Below are positions 9,270 to 18,750 of a stretch of DNA of 64,000 nt, piece by piece (the first letter of the stretch is position 1; every line of letters starts with the position of its first letter). Below the pieces are notes generated by a model. The model made no database searches and had not been told where the DNA came from. It was given only the letters and a program-made list of their open reading frames with translations. The position numbers and the translations under genes were made by a program. This stretch comes from Mobilisporobacter senegalensis. GTDB lineage: Bacteria > Bacillota > Clostridia > Lachnospirales > Lachnospiraceae. Where the stretch lies: assembly GCF_003752155.1 (NCBI RefSeq), contig NZ_RJVG01000009.1:1-64000 (forward strand), given 5' to 3'.

Positions 9270-10823
9270 TTATAATTTCCATGCCAGATCAATACCAAGC
9301 CTTTTTAAATCCATCTGGAAATCCATTCTTTTTGTACTTGTATAATATACTTCTCGAGGTTTATATTTATTTTTAATGCAGAAAGCTGCCAGTGCACCTG
9401 CTGCCTCACCAATATTCCATTCCACAGGGTGTAATCGATAACAGCCGTTTGTAATATGAGTAGTTCCTATATTTTTACATGCAGGAAGCATATTTTCCAT
9501 ACGTACAGGAATGAAAGCTCCCAGAGGGATTTGAAATGGCAGACAACCTATATCAATGTAATTTCTGCCACCTGTGCTAGGATGCAAATCAATTCGATAC
9601 AGGCCAATTCCAACAGAATCTTCAAATTGTGCAGCCTTTCCATCCTTTCTGGAATCTGTAGCAACATGCTGCTCCAAGATTGTGAATTCAGCCTTAATTC
9701 TTCTTGATTCTCTTACATAAACAGCTTTTGCTAATCCATCTTCCGTTCCCATTACATCTTTCCTAAGTCTCAATCCCTTATGGCCAGGAGTACCCGTCAT
9801 AGTTGGTGCTTCTGTCTGAAGCCAATAAAGAAATGACAAGCTCAGCTGCTTCGCCGCTTTTAAATGCCAGGCCGCATCTGGTACATTGAAAATCACACCT
9901 TCAAAATAATCAGTTTGGGGTACATTGATAATCGTAATATCACTATGATAAGTTCCCGGCAAAAATAATGTTTTATCCAATATTCTTCTATACTGGAACA
10001 TATCCCGGCCACCATTTTCTCCAAATAGTGACCACTTTAACGGTTCATGTGTTATGTGATGAGGGGTTGTCATACTCAGCTGCATATCAGGCCAATAATC
10101 AGCCTTATATCTTTTCCAGTAATCATACGTTTCTGGTTTATCGATTGTAAAATCGCCACCTTCAATATAGTCCACTGCAAAACAATGAGATACTGACTGC
10201 ATATCATATGGATCTGCTTCACCTGGCAATGCATGGGGTTCATCTGTATCTGCCTGTGACTCTGATCCCATTACATGCTCTGCCTGGCAATGGTGCAAAA
10301 GATCTCCGCAATCCGTGCCATCGAGAAAATAGTCAGCCGTCAGGCAGTAAAGTTCTCCTGATAAATGATGTTCAAGAAAAACACTATCAATCTTATCCCC
10401 ATTAACATCTGCTTTCATTAAGAAACAATTTTTTAATAATTGGAGTTTACCAGAAAAGATATAAGGCATTAACATCTCTTCCAAAACTGATACTGTTACC
10501 CTTGGATCAACACTTAACTTCCCCACAGCAGCATTACCCGGGTTAAAATATTCTGCATTTTCTGCACTCAAAGTTAATGCAAAATTGCTTCGATAATATT
10601 TTCTGACTTTTTCCCTAAACTCACGATAACTTTTAGTACAGCCTGTTTTTTCAATATATTGATGCTCATCTGGAGGCACTCCCTGGCTCGTAAGCTGACC
10701 CCCAATCCAATCTGTTTCTTCTGTCAGAATTACACTGCATCCCATTCGCAGTGCTGCAATAGCCGCTGCTACTCCACCTGTACTGCCTCCGATAATTGCA
10801 ATATCTGCATTTAAATGTCGCAT
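9270..10823 (-). CDS. FAD-dependent oxidoreductase (FAD_oxidored family)
   Basis: I start at MRHLNADIAIIGG (10823), preceded at 9 nt by AAAGGAG; an upstream in-frame ATG at 10850 lacks a ribosome site. The 517-residue protein opens with the FAD-binding motif ADIAIIGGSTGGVAAAIAA and the GGQLTSQG segment typical of PF12831. The C-terminal part has the conserved ACKNIGTTHITNGCYRLHPV block ahead of the end of the flavin fold (WNIGEAAGALAAFCI). These enzymes are linked to sugar or xenobiotic catabolism, but the substrate is unknown. It is transcribed divergently from a PocR-AraC regulator, which probably controls it. Confidence 0.85.
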   Translation of the reverse strand: MRHLNADIAIIGGSTGGVAAAIAALRMGCSVILTEETDWIGGQLTSQGVPPDEHQYIEKTGCTKSYREFREKVRKYYRSNFALTLSAENAEYFNPGNAAVGKLSVDPRVTVSVLEEMLMPYIFSGKLQLLKNCFLMKADVNGDKIDSVFLEHHLSGELYCLTADYFLDGTDCGDLLHHCQAEHVMGSESQADTDEPHALPGEADPYDMQSVSHCFAVDYIEGGDFTIDKPETYDYWKRYKADYWPDMQLSMTTPHHITHEPLKWSLFGENGGRDMFQYRRILDKTLFLPGTYHSDITIINVPQTDYFEGVIFNVPDAAWHLKAAKQLSLSFLYWLQTEAPTMTGTPGHKGLRLRKDVMGTEDGLAKAVYVRESRRIKAEFTILEQHVATDSRKDGKAAQFEDSVGIGLYRIDLHPSTGGRNYIDIGCLPFQIPLGAFIPVRMENMLPACKNIGTTHITNGCYRLHPVEWNIGEAAGALAAFCIKNKYKPREVYYTSTKRMDFQMDLKRLGIDLAWKL

Positions 10824-10990
10824 CACATCATTCTCCTTTATATATAACATAATAATTTTTGATATAGCATAATTATATACACTTTCTTCCAGTAAAATCT
10901 TGAAGTATTTTGACTTTAATTTCTAATATATTGACTTATTATACTCTTTCATATAACTTATATATAAATAGTTCCTGGGGGATTTCATAT

Positions 10991-11878
10991 ATGAATAATA
11001 AATTCGAATTACAAAATCTAATTGATATACTTTCCTATTCAAAGAAAATACATATCTCTATACACTATTTAACAGGTACATATCAGCAAGATCCGGCATT
11101 AATTGTCCAGCCAGCAAATAAAGTACATTATTGTAAATTCTGCAATGAAGCAAAAATGACCAAAAAAGGCTTGGCACTTTGTATGAGAAACAAATATCTA
11201 TCCATAAACAAAGCTATGAATGAAAAGTGCCAATTTATAGGGAAATGTTATTTAGGCATTACAGAGATAGTTACGCCAGTATTTATAAATGATAGTCTAT
11301 TTTGCATCGTATATATTGGTAATATTTTGATTGAAGAAGATACAGAAAAAACGATCCGGCAGATACAATATGCTTCGGGCATAACACACAGTAAATCGCA
11401 TTTAAGTGATTTGATTAATGAGTTAGAAAACATATCCATAAGCAGATTAGATGATTATATTAAAATGGCTGATATTATAAGTGGCTGCATTCACTTAATT
11501 TTAGATGCAAACAAAGATTTATTTCAGGGAAAACGCCCAGCCACTCATATTAATAACAGACATTGGCTCATTCAACAAACAGTTGAATATATTGAACAAT
11601 TTTATAATACAGATATTAAATTAACCCATATATCTGATCTGTTTTTTGTGAATTCTCAATACTTAAGCCGCCTTTTTTCAAAAAATATGGGAGTTACATT
11701 TATTGAATATATTCATTTCATAAGAATGAAAGAAGCAAAGAAACTATTAATTGAAACTGATAATAAAATAATTGAAATCGCATATAAAGTTGGTTTTAAC
11801 AATGTCACTTACTTTAATCTGGTTTTCAAAAAAAACACGGGTCTGACACCTTTTGAATTTAGAAATAAACATTCATAA
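10991..11878 (+). CDS. AraC-family regulator with PocR sensory domain
   Basis: I start at MNNKFELQNL (10991), with GGGGGA at a good distance; the upstream open frame has no ribosome site. Residues 1 to about 165 match the PocR ligand-binding domain: LQNLIDILSYSKKIHISIHY, then a Cys-rich segment YCKFCNEAKM...LCMRN...CQFIGKCYLG and a PVFINDSLFCIVYIGN strand. The C-terminal 100 residues are two AraC HTH motifs (NSQYLSRLFSKNMGVTFIEY and IAYKVGFNNVTYFNLVFKKN). PocR domains sense small organic molecules. Head-to-head placement suggests it regulates the FAD oxidoreductase gene. Confidence 0.88.
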   Translation: MNNKFELQNLIDILSYSKKIHISIHYLTGTYQQDPALIVQPANKVHYCKFCNEAKMTKKGLALCMRNKYLSINKAMNEKCQFIGKCYLGITEIVTPVFINDSLFCIVYIGNILIEEDTEKTIRQIQYASGITHSKSHLSDLINELENISISRLDDYIKMADIISGCIHLILDANKDLFQGKRPATHINNRHWLIQQTVEYIEQFYNTDIKLTHISDLFFVNSQYLSRLFSKNMGVTFIEYIHFIRMKEAKKLLIETDNKIIEIAYKVGFNNVTYFNLVFKKNTGLTPFEFRNKHS

Positions 11879-11934
11879 GAACTAAACAACTGTTATATAG
11901 AATATATCTCTATATTAACTTGCATTATTTTCCA

Positions 11935-11963
11935 TTTGATTTATAATATAGTTATAAATCAAA
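11935..11963. promoter_or_regulatory. 12-bp perfect inverted repeat upstream of the peptidoglycan-binding gene
   Basis: TTTGATTTATAA and TTATAAATCAAA flank a 5-nt spacer and end about 10 nt before the ribosome site of the next gene. It may be a regulator operator or a 5' hairpin that protects or masks the message. Confidence 0.45.
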
Positions 11964-11988
11964 ATATAAATATGTAAGGAGAATGCAA

Positions 11989-12468
11989 ATGCAAAAGATT
12001 AAAAAGTTTTTAGCGAAAGCACTGCTCGTTATAAGTTTATCCTTCATTGTTACACCTACTGCTGCACCTATTGCTAATATACCCGTTGTATCTACAGTAC
12101 AAGCGGCAACTTACAACAAAGCGACTATTAAAAATGTACAAAAAGCACTGAATAAATTAGGTTATGACTGCGGTACCCCTGATGGCATCATGGGCAAAAA
12201 AACGAAAGCTGCCATTAAGGATTATCAAAAAGATAAAGATTTAAAAGTTACCGGAACAGTCAATAAAACCTTGCTAAAGTCCCTTGGAGTTAAAGCTTCA
12301 ACTTCGACTGCATCTGATACGAAAAAGAAAGAAACAACCGTTTATGTAACAAAAACCGGTTCCAAATATCATAAAGGCAGCTGCAGATATTTACGTCAAT
12401 CTAAGATCTCCATTTCTTTAAGCGAAGCAAAAAAATACTATGATCCATGTTCTGTATGTAAGCCGTAA
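11989..12468 (+). CDS. Secreted peptidoglycan-binding protein with C-terminal Cys motif
   Basis: The second ATG (11989) has the right spacing to AAGGAG; the first (11983) overlaps it. The 159-residue product has a signal peptide ending near VQAATY. A PG_binding_1 domain (about 38-92) follows, with VQKALNKLGYDCGTPDGIMG and KTKAAIKDYQKD. The C-terminal 45 residues carry YVTKTGSKYHKGSCRYLRQS and a final YDPCSVCKP. This small Cys/His motif is found at the end of secreted nucleases and wall proteins and may bind metal. A wall-associated role is likely. Confidence 0.8.
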   Translation: MQKIKKFLAKALLVISLSFIVTPTAAPIANIPVVSTVQAATYNKATIKNVQKALNKLGYDCGTPDGIMGKKTKAAIKDYQKDKDLKVTGTVNKTLLKSLGVKASTSTASDTKKKETTVYVTKTGSKYHKGSCRYLRQSKISISLSEAKKYYDPCSVCKP

Positions 12469-12516
12469 ATTGACAGGTATCTTTAAGAAAATCACTTTAA
12501 ATGAAAAGAAAATAAT

Positions 12517-12541
12517 AAAAGGGTGGAGTTACCACCCTTTT
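12517..12541. terminator. Terminator after the peptidoglycan-binding gene
   Basis: AAAAGGGTGG and CCACCCTTTT form a perfect 10-bp stem with a 5-nt loop. The same stem sequence recurs at 15342-15366. Confidence 0.75.
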
Positions 12542-12630
12542 AGTTATCTAAACCATACCGATCCTTATTTATAAATTTATTTCTGAATTCCAAACTCATA
12601 TTAGAATGTCAAAACCATAATATTATCTTT

Positions 12631-13290
12631 TTATAAAAACTCTGCGGCCCTGCGAATCAATTCGTCCCGATCAACAATAAGATACCCCTTGTCTCTTTTA
12701 TTCAGCAGTCCGTCGTTACAGAGCTGGTTCAGCAATCGAAACATATGCCTGTAACTCATGCCTGTTGAACAGGATACATCTGTCAATATATCATCAAAGA
12801 TATCATCATGTGATGTCTGTAAAATATATGAACATAGACGTTCTTCTCCTGAATACAGAGCAGTATACACATAATTTTTTGAGCTTCGCAACAGCTTGGC
12901 AGAAAGTTCACTCCCAATTCTGTTTAAAAAAGCAAGATTGCTTTTTAATTCTATGACATATTTTTGATAAGGTAATGCAATACATTCAAAATCAGTTATG
13001 GCTATCATGTTGGTTGCAGCAACATAGGTATTTGTCATCAACTCAATATCACCTATAATTCCATCGGAAATGTAGTAGCACAAAACTAAATCTTTCCCAT
13101 TTTTCCCGGTAGAACAAACTTTAGCCTTTCCTGTTATAACAATCATAAGTTGTGTAATTGGCATTCCTTCCTGTAAAATGGTTTCCCCGGCTTTAAAGTG
13201 CAAACATGTGCAGGCATCCAGAGCCATGTTGTTTATGCCATACTCTGTTAATTTATTAAGATGTTCTTTTTTTAAAGGACTTTTTTGCAT
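12631..13290 (-). CDS. Crp/Fnr-family transcriptional regulator
   Basis: This 219-residue protein has an N-terminal cyclic-nucleotide-binding-like beta roll (FKAGETILQEGMPITQLMIV, then a Gly-rich strand and LVLCYYISDGIIGDIELMTN). A C-terminal Crp-type HTH follows, with LTDVSCSTGMSYRHMFRLLN and DGLLNKRDKGYLIVDRDEL. Fnr-type iron-sulfur cysteines are not in their usual places, so it probably senses a small molecule, as YeiL-like regulators do. It is divergent from a DMT transporter gene and probably regulates it. Confidence 0.85.
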   Translation of the reverse strand: MQKSPLKKEHLNKLTEYGINNMALDACTCLHFKAGETILQEGMPITQLMIVITGKAKVCSTGKNGKDLVLCYYISDGIIGDIELMTNTYVAATNMIAITDFECIALPYQKYVIELKSNLAFLNRIGSELSAKLLRSSKNYVYTALYSGEERLCSYILQTSHDDIFDDILTDVSCSTGMSYRHMFRLLNQLCNDGLLNKRDKGYLIVDRDELIRRAAEFL

Positions 13291-13332
13291 TTATTTTCCT
13301 CCAGCTGATACAATATATAATGCATCCAGTAT

Positions 13333-13342
13333 GACATATGTC
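13333..13342. promoter_or_regulatory. Palindrome in the Crp-DMT divergent region
   Basis: GACATATGTC lies within ATGACATATGTCCTAT, between the divergent crp-like and DMT genes. It is a plausible half-site arrangement for the Crp-family protein, but the assignment rests on position only. Confidence 0.3.
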
Positions 13343-13392
13343 CTATGGGGATGTCAATTTGTGTTATATAATGACTTAACGGAGGTGATAAT

Positions 13393-14298
13393 ATGTATAA
13401 TATATTATCTTTATTAACAGGATTAGTCATTGCCATAATGGTTGCGCTCAACGGCAGGCTTACACTGCAATACGGCAATTTTACCGCAGCTATAATTATT
13501 CATGTGGTAGGTGTTGTATTTGCATTCTTACTATGCAAGGCAGCAAAGAAAAGAATTTCCCGAAAGAAAGGCCAGCCTCTCTGGTTGTATCTGGGTGGGG
13601 CAATTGGTGTTTTGACAACAGTTTTTAATAATTTTGCTTATGGGAAAATCAGTCTGACAAGTATCGTAGCTTTAGGGCTGTTTGGGCAGACTATAGCTTC
13701 ATTATTGATTGACTGTCTGGGTCTTTTTGGTATGAAAAAGCATCCTTTTCGAAAGTCATCTATTCCCGGACTTGTTTTTTCCTTTGCCGGGATTCTTGTA
13801 ATGCTTAATGATCCAATGGATGCCGCTCTATACGCACTACTCCTCTCTATCTGTTCCGGAATCACAGTAGTCCTTTCCCGTACAGTTAATGCCCGACTGT
13901 CAGGATACATTGGAGAACTACAAAGTTCATTCATGAACCATGCTGTAGGGCTTCCAATTGCAGTTGCAATCACAGTAGTATTTGAAAGAAATCATCCCCC
14001 TTTCATTGCCAATACATTTTCACCCAATCCATGGATATATTTAGGAGGAATACTTGGTGTCTCCACTGTATTGTTGAGTAACATAACAGTTCCAAGAGTA
14101 CCGGCATTTCGATTAACACTTTTGACTTTTGTTGGTCAGGTATTTACCGGAATCGCAATTGATATGTTCACAAAGAGTGGATTTACAGAAGCAACCTTTA
14201 AAGGCGGGGTGCTGGTTGCAGTCGGAATCGCTTTCAATCTCATATATGAACAGATACTTCGAAGCAAATTATTGAAGCAGATTAAAGGGAAATCATAA
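13393..14298 (+). CDS. DMT-superfamily transporter (YdcZ/DUF606 type)
   Basis: This 301-residue integral membrane protein is built of two related five-helix halves. Each half opens with a GLVIAIMVALNGRL or ALYALLLSICSGITVV-like helix and contains a GGAIGV or GGILGV motif. The start has GGAGG upstream. The architecture is that of the DUF606/YdcZ branch of the drug/metabolite transporters. Substrate and direction are unknown. The divergent Crp-family gene is the likely regulator. Confidence 0.8.
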   Translation: MYNILSLLTGLVIAIMVALNGRLTLQYGNFTAAIIIHVVGVVFAFLLCKAAKKRISRKKGQPLWLYLGGAIGVLTTVFNNFAYGKISLTSIVALGLFGQTIASLLIDCLGLFGMKKHPFRKSSIPGLVFSFAGILVMLNDPMDAALYALLLSICSGITVVLSRTVNARLSGYIGELQSSFMNHAVGLPIAVAITVVFERNHPPFIANTFSPNPWIYLGGILGVSTVLLSNITVPRVPAFRLTLLTFVGQVFTGIAIDMFTKSGFTEATFKGGVLVAVGIAFNLIYEQILRSKLLKQIKGKS

Positions 14299-14400
14299 AT
14301 TTAATATGAAATATAAATTACATTGTAAATATAATCTACCTTGTAACAATAATAACCCTCTCACATAAAATGGTTAATACTTCCATGGGGGGATAGCCAT

Positions 14401-15324
14401 ATGAATTTATCTGTTATTACTGAAAGCGTTTTTACACTATTCTTCATAATATTAGTCGGAGTTTATGGAAATAGAAAAAAAATCATTACTGCACAGATAA
14501 ATAAAGGATTAATTGATATATTGATCCAGATAGCGTTACCATTTATGATTTTCGCTTCGTTTCTCTTTACATATGATGAGTCAATTAAAACAAACGTTAT
14601 AAAAACATTATACTATAGTATTGCTGCTTATATAATTATGGTAGCAGCCTCTCATCTATTATTATTGCCAATCAAAAATGACAAAAAAATAATCCTGCAT
14701 TTTGCTAATGTCTTCGTTAATACAGGGTATGTTGGCTTTCCTATACTGAACTCCATCTATGGATCTGAGGGAATTGTATATGGATCTATATTTAATATGT
14801 TTTTTGTTATTTTAGTTTGGACATATGGAATTATTTTATATAAAGGAGACTTTAATAAAAAAGAGCTTGGGTTGGAAATTAGAAAGATTCTTCTAAACCC
14901 TTCAATTATAGCAGTATGTTTAGGACTGATGATTATGATATCAGGGATTCAGCTACCAGGAGTAATATTATCCAGTGTCAGAAACATCGGCTCTATCACT
15001 GGTACATTATCCATGCTAATTATTGGAACTATACTTTCTGAAGTCAAAATCAAAAATTATGTTAAAGACTGGACCATTTATTACGGGATAGTCACAAAAT
15101 TAATTATCATACCTATGATCATTTATTTTTTCTCCATATTGATAGATGAATCATCAAAATCTATAAATACAGTAATTATCATGGCTGCCATGCCTGCCTC
15201 AGCTATGACTTCTATACTGGCTGAACAATATAATAAGGAGAAGGATTACGCTGCTGTGATTGTATCTGTAACAACGCTGCTTTCATTAGTGACAGTCACT
15301 TTATTTTTGAAGGTTATCTTGTAA
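14401..15324 (+). CDS. AEC-family transporter
   Basis: This 307-residue protein has about ten predicted membrane helices and the pattern of auxin-efflux-carrier family (PF03547) permeases: a FIILVGVYGNRKKIIT opening, NTGYVGFPILNSIYG in the conserved unwound helix, and a second-half ASAMTSILAEQYNKEKDYAA motif. Bacterial AEC proteins move dicarboxylates such as malate or malonate. GGGGGATAGCC precedes the start. Confidence 0.85.
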   Translation: MNLSVITESVFTLFFIILVGVYGNRKKIITAQINKGLIDILIQIALPFMIFASFLFTYDESIKTNVIKTLYYSIAAYIIMVAASHLLLLPIKNDKKIILHFANVFVNTGYVGFPILNSIYGSEGIVYGSIFNMFFVILVWTYGIILYKGDFNKKELGLEIRKILLNPSIIAVCLGLMIMISGIQLPGVILSSVRNIGSITGTLSMLIIGTILSEVKIKNYVKDWTIYYGIVTKLIIIPMIIYFFSILIDESSKSINTVIIMAAMPASAMTSILAEQYNKEKDYAAVIVSVTTLLSLVTVTLFLKVIL

Positions 15325-15341
15325 TGAAAAGTCAGGGTGAT

Positions 15342-15366
15342 AAAAGGGTGGAATGGCCACCCTTTT
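15342..15366. terminator. Terminator after the AEC transporter gene
   Basis: AAAAGGGTGG and CCACCCTTTT form a perfect 10-bp stem, loop AATGG, then TTGG. The stem sequence is identical to that at 12517-12541. Confidence 0.8.
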
Positions 15367-15439
15367 TGGATTAAGACTGTTAAATCCCTATTCTATTCAG
15401 GGATACCCTCGTTTTTTCAGAATGAGTTATATTCTAAAA

Positions 15440-17881
15440 TCATCGAAGCATTTGATTATTCTTAAAAAAGTCCTGCCAAGGGTCATTACCACTAATCCTT
15501 AAAATAGCATCTTCCATATTGATACCGTCAGGAGCAATCGTATCAAGTTCATCCCATGAGATGGGCATGGATACTTTTGCTCCTTTTCTCGCTCTTATGG
15601 AATAGGGGGCAATGCTTGTAGCGCCTCTGCCGTTTCGAATCCAGTCAATAAATATCTTATCTGTACGCTTAGCTTTTCTTACATTACTTGTATAACGGTC
15701 AGGCCATTTCTGCTCCATAACTTCGGCAACCCGTTTTGCAAAATCGTGAAATACATTCCAGGTCACAACGGGCTTTAAAGGAACGACCACATGGTATCCT
15801 TTACCACCGCTGGTCTTAAGATACGAGTTCAATGAAAGTTCACCAAGAATACTCTGTATATCTCTCACTCCCTGGCGCACACGGCTTAATTCCATTCCTT
15901 CATCGGGATCCAGATCAAAAACCATCATATCGGGCTTTTCAAGTTCGTCCACACAGCTTCCCCAGATATGAAATTCCAGTGTACCCATTTGTACTTCATA
16001 TATGAGCCCGGATATGTTCTCGATATAAAAGTAATCCTCCATTTCTCCGTTTCCGTTGGTAACAGGTATTGTGATAATACCTTTGCTATCCGGACCAGGA
16101 TGTTTCTTAAAAAAGCATGCCTGGGATATTCCCTTGGGACAGCGTACAGCACTTAAAATCCTGTGACTCACATATGGGAGCATGTGTTCAGCAGCTTTTT
16201 CATAATACCGGATCACATCTTCCTTTGTGATTTCAGGTTCATGAAACATCACCTTATCGGGGTTTGTAATCTTTATTCCTTGGATCATGATACTATTTGC
16301 ATTCACTTCCACTGGTTTCTCCATTTCTCCGTCGGATGGAAGAGTCTGTGTTTCCTCTGATCCCTTTTCTTTTTTTATATCCTTAGGATCCTTATCTATT
16401 CGCATACCTTTAAAACTTGCCTGCCTTAATAGATTATCTTTGGTCCATTGGGCAAATTTAATTTCTGCCACCAATTCCGGTTCAAGCCATGTGATTTTTT
16501 CCTTTGCCCTGGGCTTTGGCGAGAGTTTGAAAGGGGTATCCGTCCTTTTTAGGTTTTCAAATTTTTTCTCAAGCATCTCCCCGTCATCTTTACTTATACC
16601 GGTGCCGGCACGTCCGGTGTAGACCAAATCCTCACCTTCATAAACACCAAGAAGGAGTGAACTTACCCCACTTACTTTTTTGTCGGTAAGGGTATATCCT
16701 CCAATAACAAATTCCTGTCTTTTATCGCATTTTAGTTTGATCCAGTCACCGTTCCTTGTCCCACTATAAATGGAATCTGCTTTTTTACCTACTATGCCTT
16801 CTGTACCTGCCTCACAGGCGGCAGCAAAACTTTCTTTCCCATTTCCCTTGACATAACGGCTGTAGTAAAGGTCTTTTGGGGCATCTTTCATCAAAATTTC
16901 AAGCTTTTCTTTTCTGTAGGTCAGAGTCTCCTTCCGAAGGTCCACACCATCCAATGCAAGGAGATCAAAGATGATATAGGTAGGATTTTGAACCTTTGGA
17001 TTTTTCATGTAGTTTTGCAGTGCCTGAAAATCCGTCTTACCCGATGAGTCCGTAATTGCTATTTCACCATCTAACACCATTGGTCTTCCTGCAGCATGAT
17101 CCATGAGAGAGGACGCAACGGTAGGAAATCGATTTGTATAATCATTGCCGTTCCTGGTCATTAACCGGACACTGTTTCCTTCTACAAAAGCCACGATCCT
17201 GTAACCGTCGTATTTCAATTCATAGAGCCATTCCTCTCCCTCAGGAATCTTATTGGCCAATTGGGCAAGCTGTACATCTGCTCTGTCAAAGGGGTTCCTC
17301 ATAATTTTTTCCTCTTCCCCTCCTTCGATTTCCTTCATGGTACGTCCGGTCCTGATACTGGTGATAAGTTCAGATATCCCATCGTCAGTTTTCACATACT
17401 CATCTTTTTCTTTCAGCAAAAGCCAGTTATCCCTCGTTTCTCCGGATTTCTCTTTCCACCGGATCAAAGCCCATTTTCCTTTCAGCCGTCTCCCTCTCAG
17501 GACAAGCTTCAGCTCACCTTTTTGAAGTCCTTCTTCCACATTTCCAGAAGGTTCCCAGAAGCCTTCATCCCAGAGCATGATTACTCCGCCGCCGTATTCT
17601 CCTTCAGTAATTGTTCCTTCAAAGTTTCTGTATTCCAGTGGGTGGTCCTCCACCCGTACCGCAAGCCTCTTATCACGGGTATCATAGGAAGGACCCTTAG
17701 GCACCGCCCAACTTAAAAGAGCTCCTTTCCATTCCAGGCGCAGATCATAGTGTTCTCTACGGGCCATATGATGCTGGACGACAAATCTCAGACCTTCTTT
17801 AGAAATTTCTGTTTTACCTTCCGGTTCTAAAGTCTTTTCAAAATTCCTTTTCTGATTGTACTTGTTTAGTCTTTCATTCAT
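15440..17881 (-). CDS. ligD: Multidomain ATP-dependent DNA ligase LigD (PE-Lig-Pol)
   Basis: This 813-residue NHEJ enzyme has three domains in the order phosphoesterase, ligase, polymerase. The N-terminal PE domain (about 1-160) has FVVQHHMARREHYDLRLEW and the WAVPKGPS segment, whose His/Asp residues bind Mn2+. The ligase domain (about 195-500) has the adenylation motif ELKYDGYR with Lys223, LDGEI and EGIVGKKADS. The C-terminal PolX/primase-like domain (about 545-805) has MVFDLDPDEG, the metal-binding Asp pair, and SGGKGYHVVVPL. All three catalytic centres look intact. It lies 4 nt after ku on the same strand, so the pair is an operon for double-strand break repair, often tied to spores or stationary phase. 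Confidence 0.95.
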   Translation of the reverse strand: MNERLNKYNQKRNFEKTLEPEGKTEISKEGLRFVVQHHMARREHYDLRLEWKGALLSWAVPKGPSYDTRDKRLAVRVEDHPLEYRNFEGTITEGEYGGGVIMLWDEGFWEPSGNVEEGLQKGELKLVLRGRRLKGKWALIRWKEKSGETRDNWLLLKEKDEYVKTDDGISELITSIRTGRTMKEIEGGEEEKIMRNPFDRADVQLAQLANKIPEGEEWLYELKYDGYRIVAFVEGNSVRLMTRNGNDYTNRFPTVASSLMDHAAGRPMVLDGEIAITDSSGKTDFQALQNYMKNPKVQNPTYIIFDLLALDGVDLRKETLTYRKEKLEILMKDAPKDLYYSRYVKGNGKESFAAACEAGTEGIVGKKADSIYSGTRNGDWIKLKCDKRQEFVIGGYTLTDKKVSGVSSLLLGVYEGEDLVYTGRAGTGISKDDGEMLEKKFENLKRTDTPFKLSPKPRAKEKITWLEPELVAEIKFAQWTKDNLLRQASFKGMRIDKDPKDIKKEKGSEETQTLPSDGEMEKPVEVNANSIMIQGIKITNPDKVMFHEPEITKEDVIRYYEKAAEHMLPYVSHRILSAVRCPKGISQACFFKKHPGPDSKGIITIPVTNGNGEMEDYFYIENISGLIYEVQMGTLEFHIWGSCVDELEKPDMMVFDLDPDEGMELSRVRQGVRDIQSILGELSLNSYLKTSGGKGYHVVVPLKPVVTWNVFHDFAKRVAEVMEQKWPDRYTSNVRKAKRTDKIFIDWIRNGRGATSIAPYSIRARKGAKVSMPISWDELDTIAPDGINMEDAILRISGNDPWQDFFKNNQMLR

Positions 17882-17885
17882 AAAA

Positions 17886-18659
17886 TCATGCAGTTTCCTT
17901 GTCTTTCTTCGCTTTCTCGACGCTGGCTTTCAAGGCCTCCATGAGGTCGATGACTTTGCCGGTACTGTCAGGTTCCGTAGCAACAATCTCCTTTCCGGAA
18001 ACTTTTGTCTCGATGAGGCCACGGAGTCTGGTCTGGTATTCATCTTTGTATTTTGAAGGATCAAAAGGCGTATCCATAGAATTGATCAGCGTTCTTGCCA
18101 TATTCAGTTCCTGCTCGGATACTTCAGGCTTATTATACTGTTTTTGTAACTCTTTGATATCATCTGCATAGTACATGGTAGAAATTAGGATGCCTTCTTC
18201 TCTGGGGATAATTGCCATCAATGTGTCATTGGTTCCCATAACTGTTTTGCCTATGGCTATCTTCTGTTCTCCCATCAGCGCGGCACGAAGCAATTCAAAA
18301 GGTTTTTCACCCCCTGCCTCGGGTACGGCCTGATAAGTTTTCTCATAGTAGACTGGGGAAATTTGATTCAATTGGGCAAAGTGCAGAATCTGAATAGACT
18401 TTTCTTTTTCCGTCTTGATCTTTTCAATCTCATCATCTGTTACAACAACATATTTGTCTTCATCATACTCGAATCCCTTTACAATATCTCCCCCCTTGAT
18501 CTCTTTACCACAATGGGCACAGGTCTTCTTATATCGAATGCGGCTGTTGTCTTCTTTATGCAGCTGATTGAAATGAATATCATTATCCTGGGTGGTGGTA
18601 TGCATAGCAATTGGGATTGCTACCATACCAAAAGTTATGACTGATTTACGTGATACCAT
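17886..18659 (-). CDS. ku: Ku DNA end-binding protein
   Basis: I start at MVSRKSVITFGMVAIPI (18659), 8 nt after AGGAGGTG. The 257-residue homodimeric Ku has the family opening and RYKKTCAHCGKEI with the CxxC pair. It also has the VTDDEIEKIK and FYAR-like regions, and the core motif INSMDTPFDPSKYKDEYQTR. The Lys-rich C-terminal tail (VEKAKKDKETA) is usual for ligase recruitment or DNA sliding. It would bind DNA ends and recruit LigD, encoded immediately downstream. Confidence 0.95.
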   Translation of the reverse strand: MVSRKSVITFGMVAIPIAMHTTTQDNDIHFNQLHKEDNSRIRYKKTCAHCGKEIKGGDIVKGFEYDEDKYVVVTDDEIEKIKTEKEKSIQILHFAQLNQISPVYYEKTYQAVPEAGGEKPFELLRAALMGEQKIAIGKTVMGTNDTLMAIIPREEGILISTMYYADDIKELQKQYNKPEVSEQELNMARTLINSMDTPFDPSKYKDEYQTRLRGLIETKVSGKEIVATEPDSTGKVIDLMEALKASVEKAKKDKETA

Positions 18660-18750
18660 AATGTGAACACCTCCTAGGATTATTGTTTCCAACCTAATTG
18701 TAAGTATTCAGCATAATTTTTTTACTCGGTAATGAGTAATCAGTAATTCT

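Noticed and set aside
16287-17716. Several long plus ORFs over ligD
   Set aside because: Antisense shadows of a clear coding gene.
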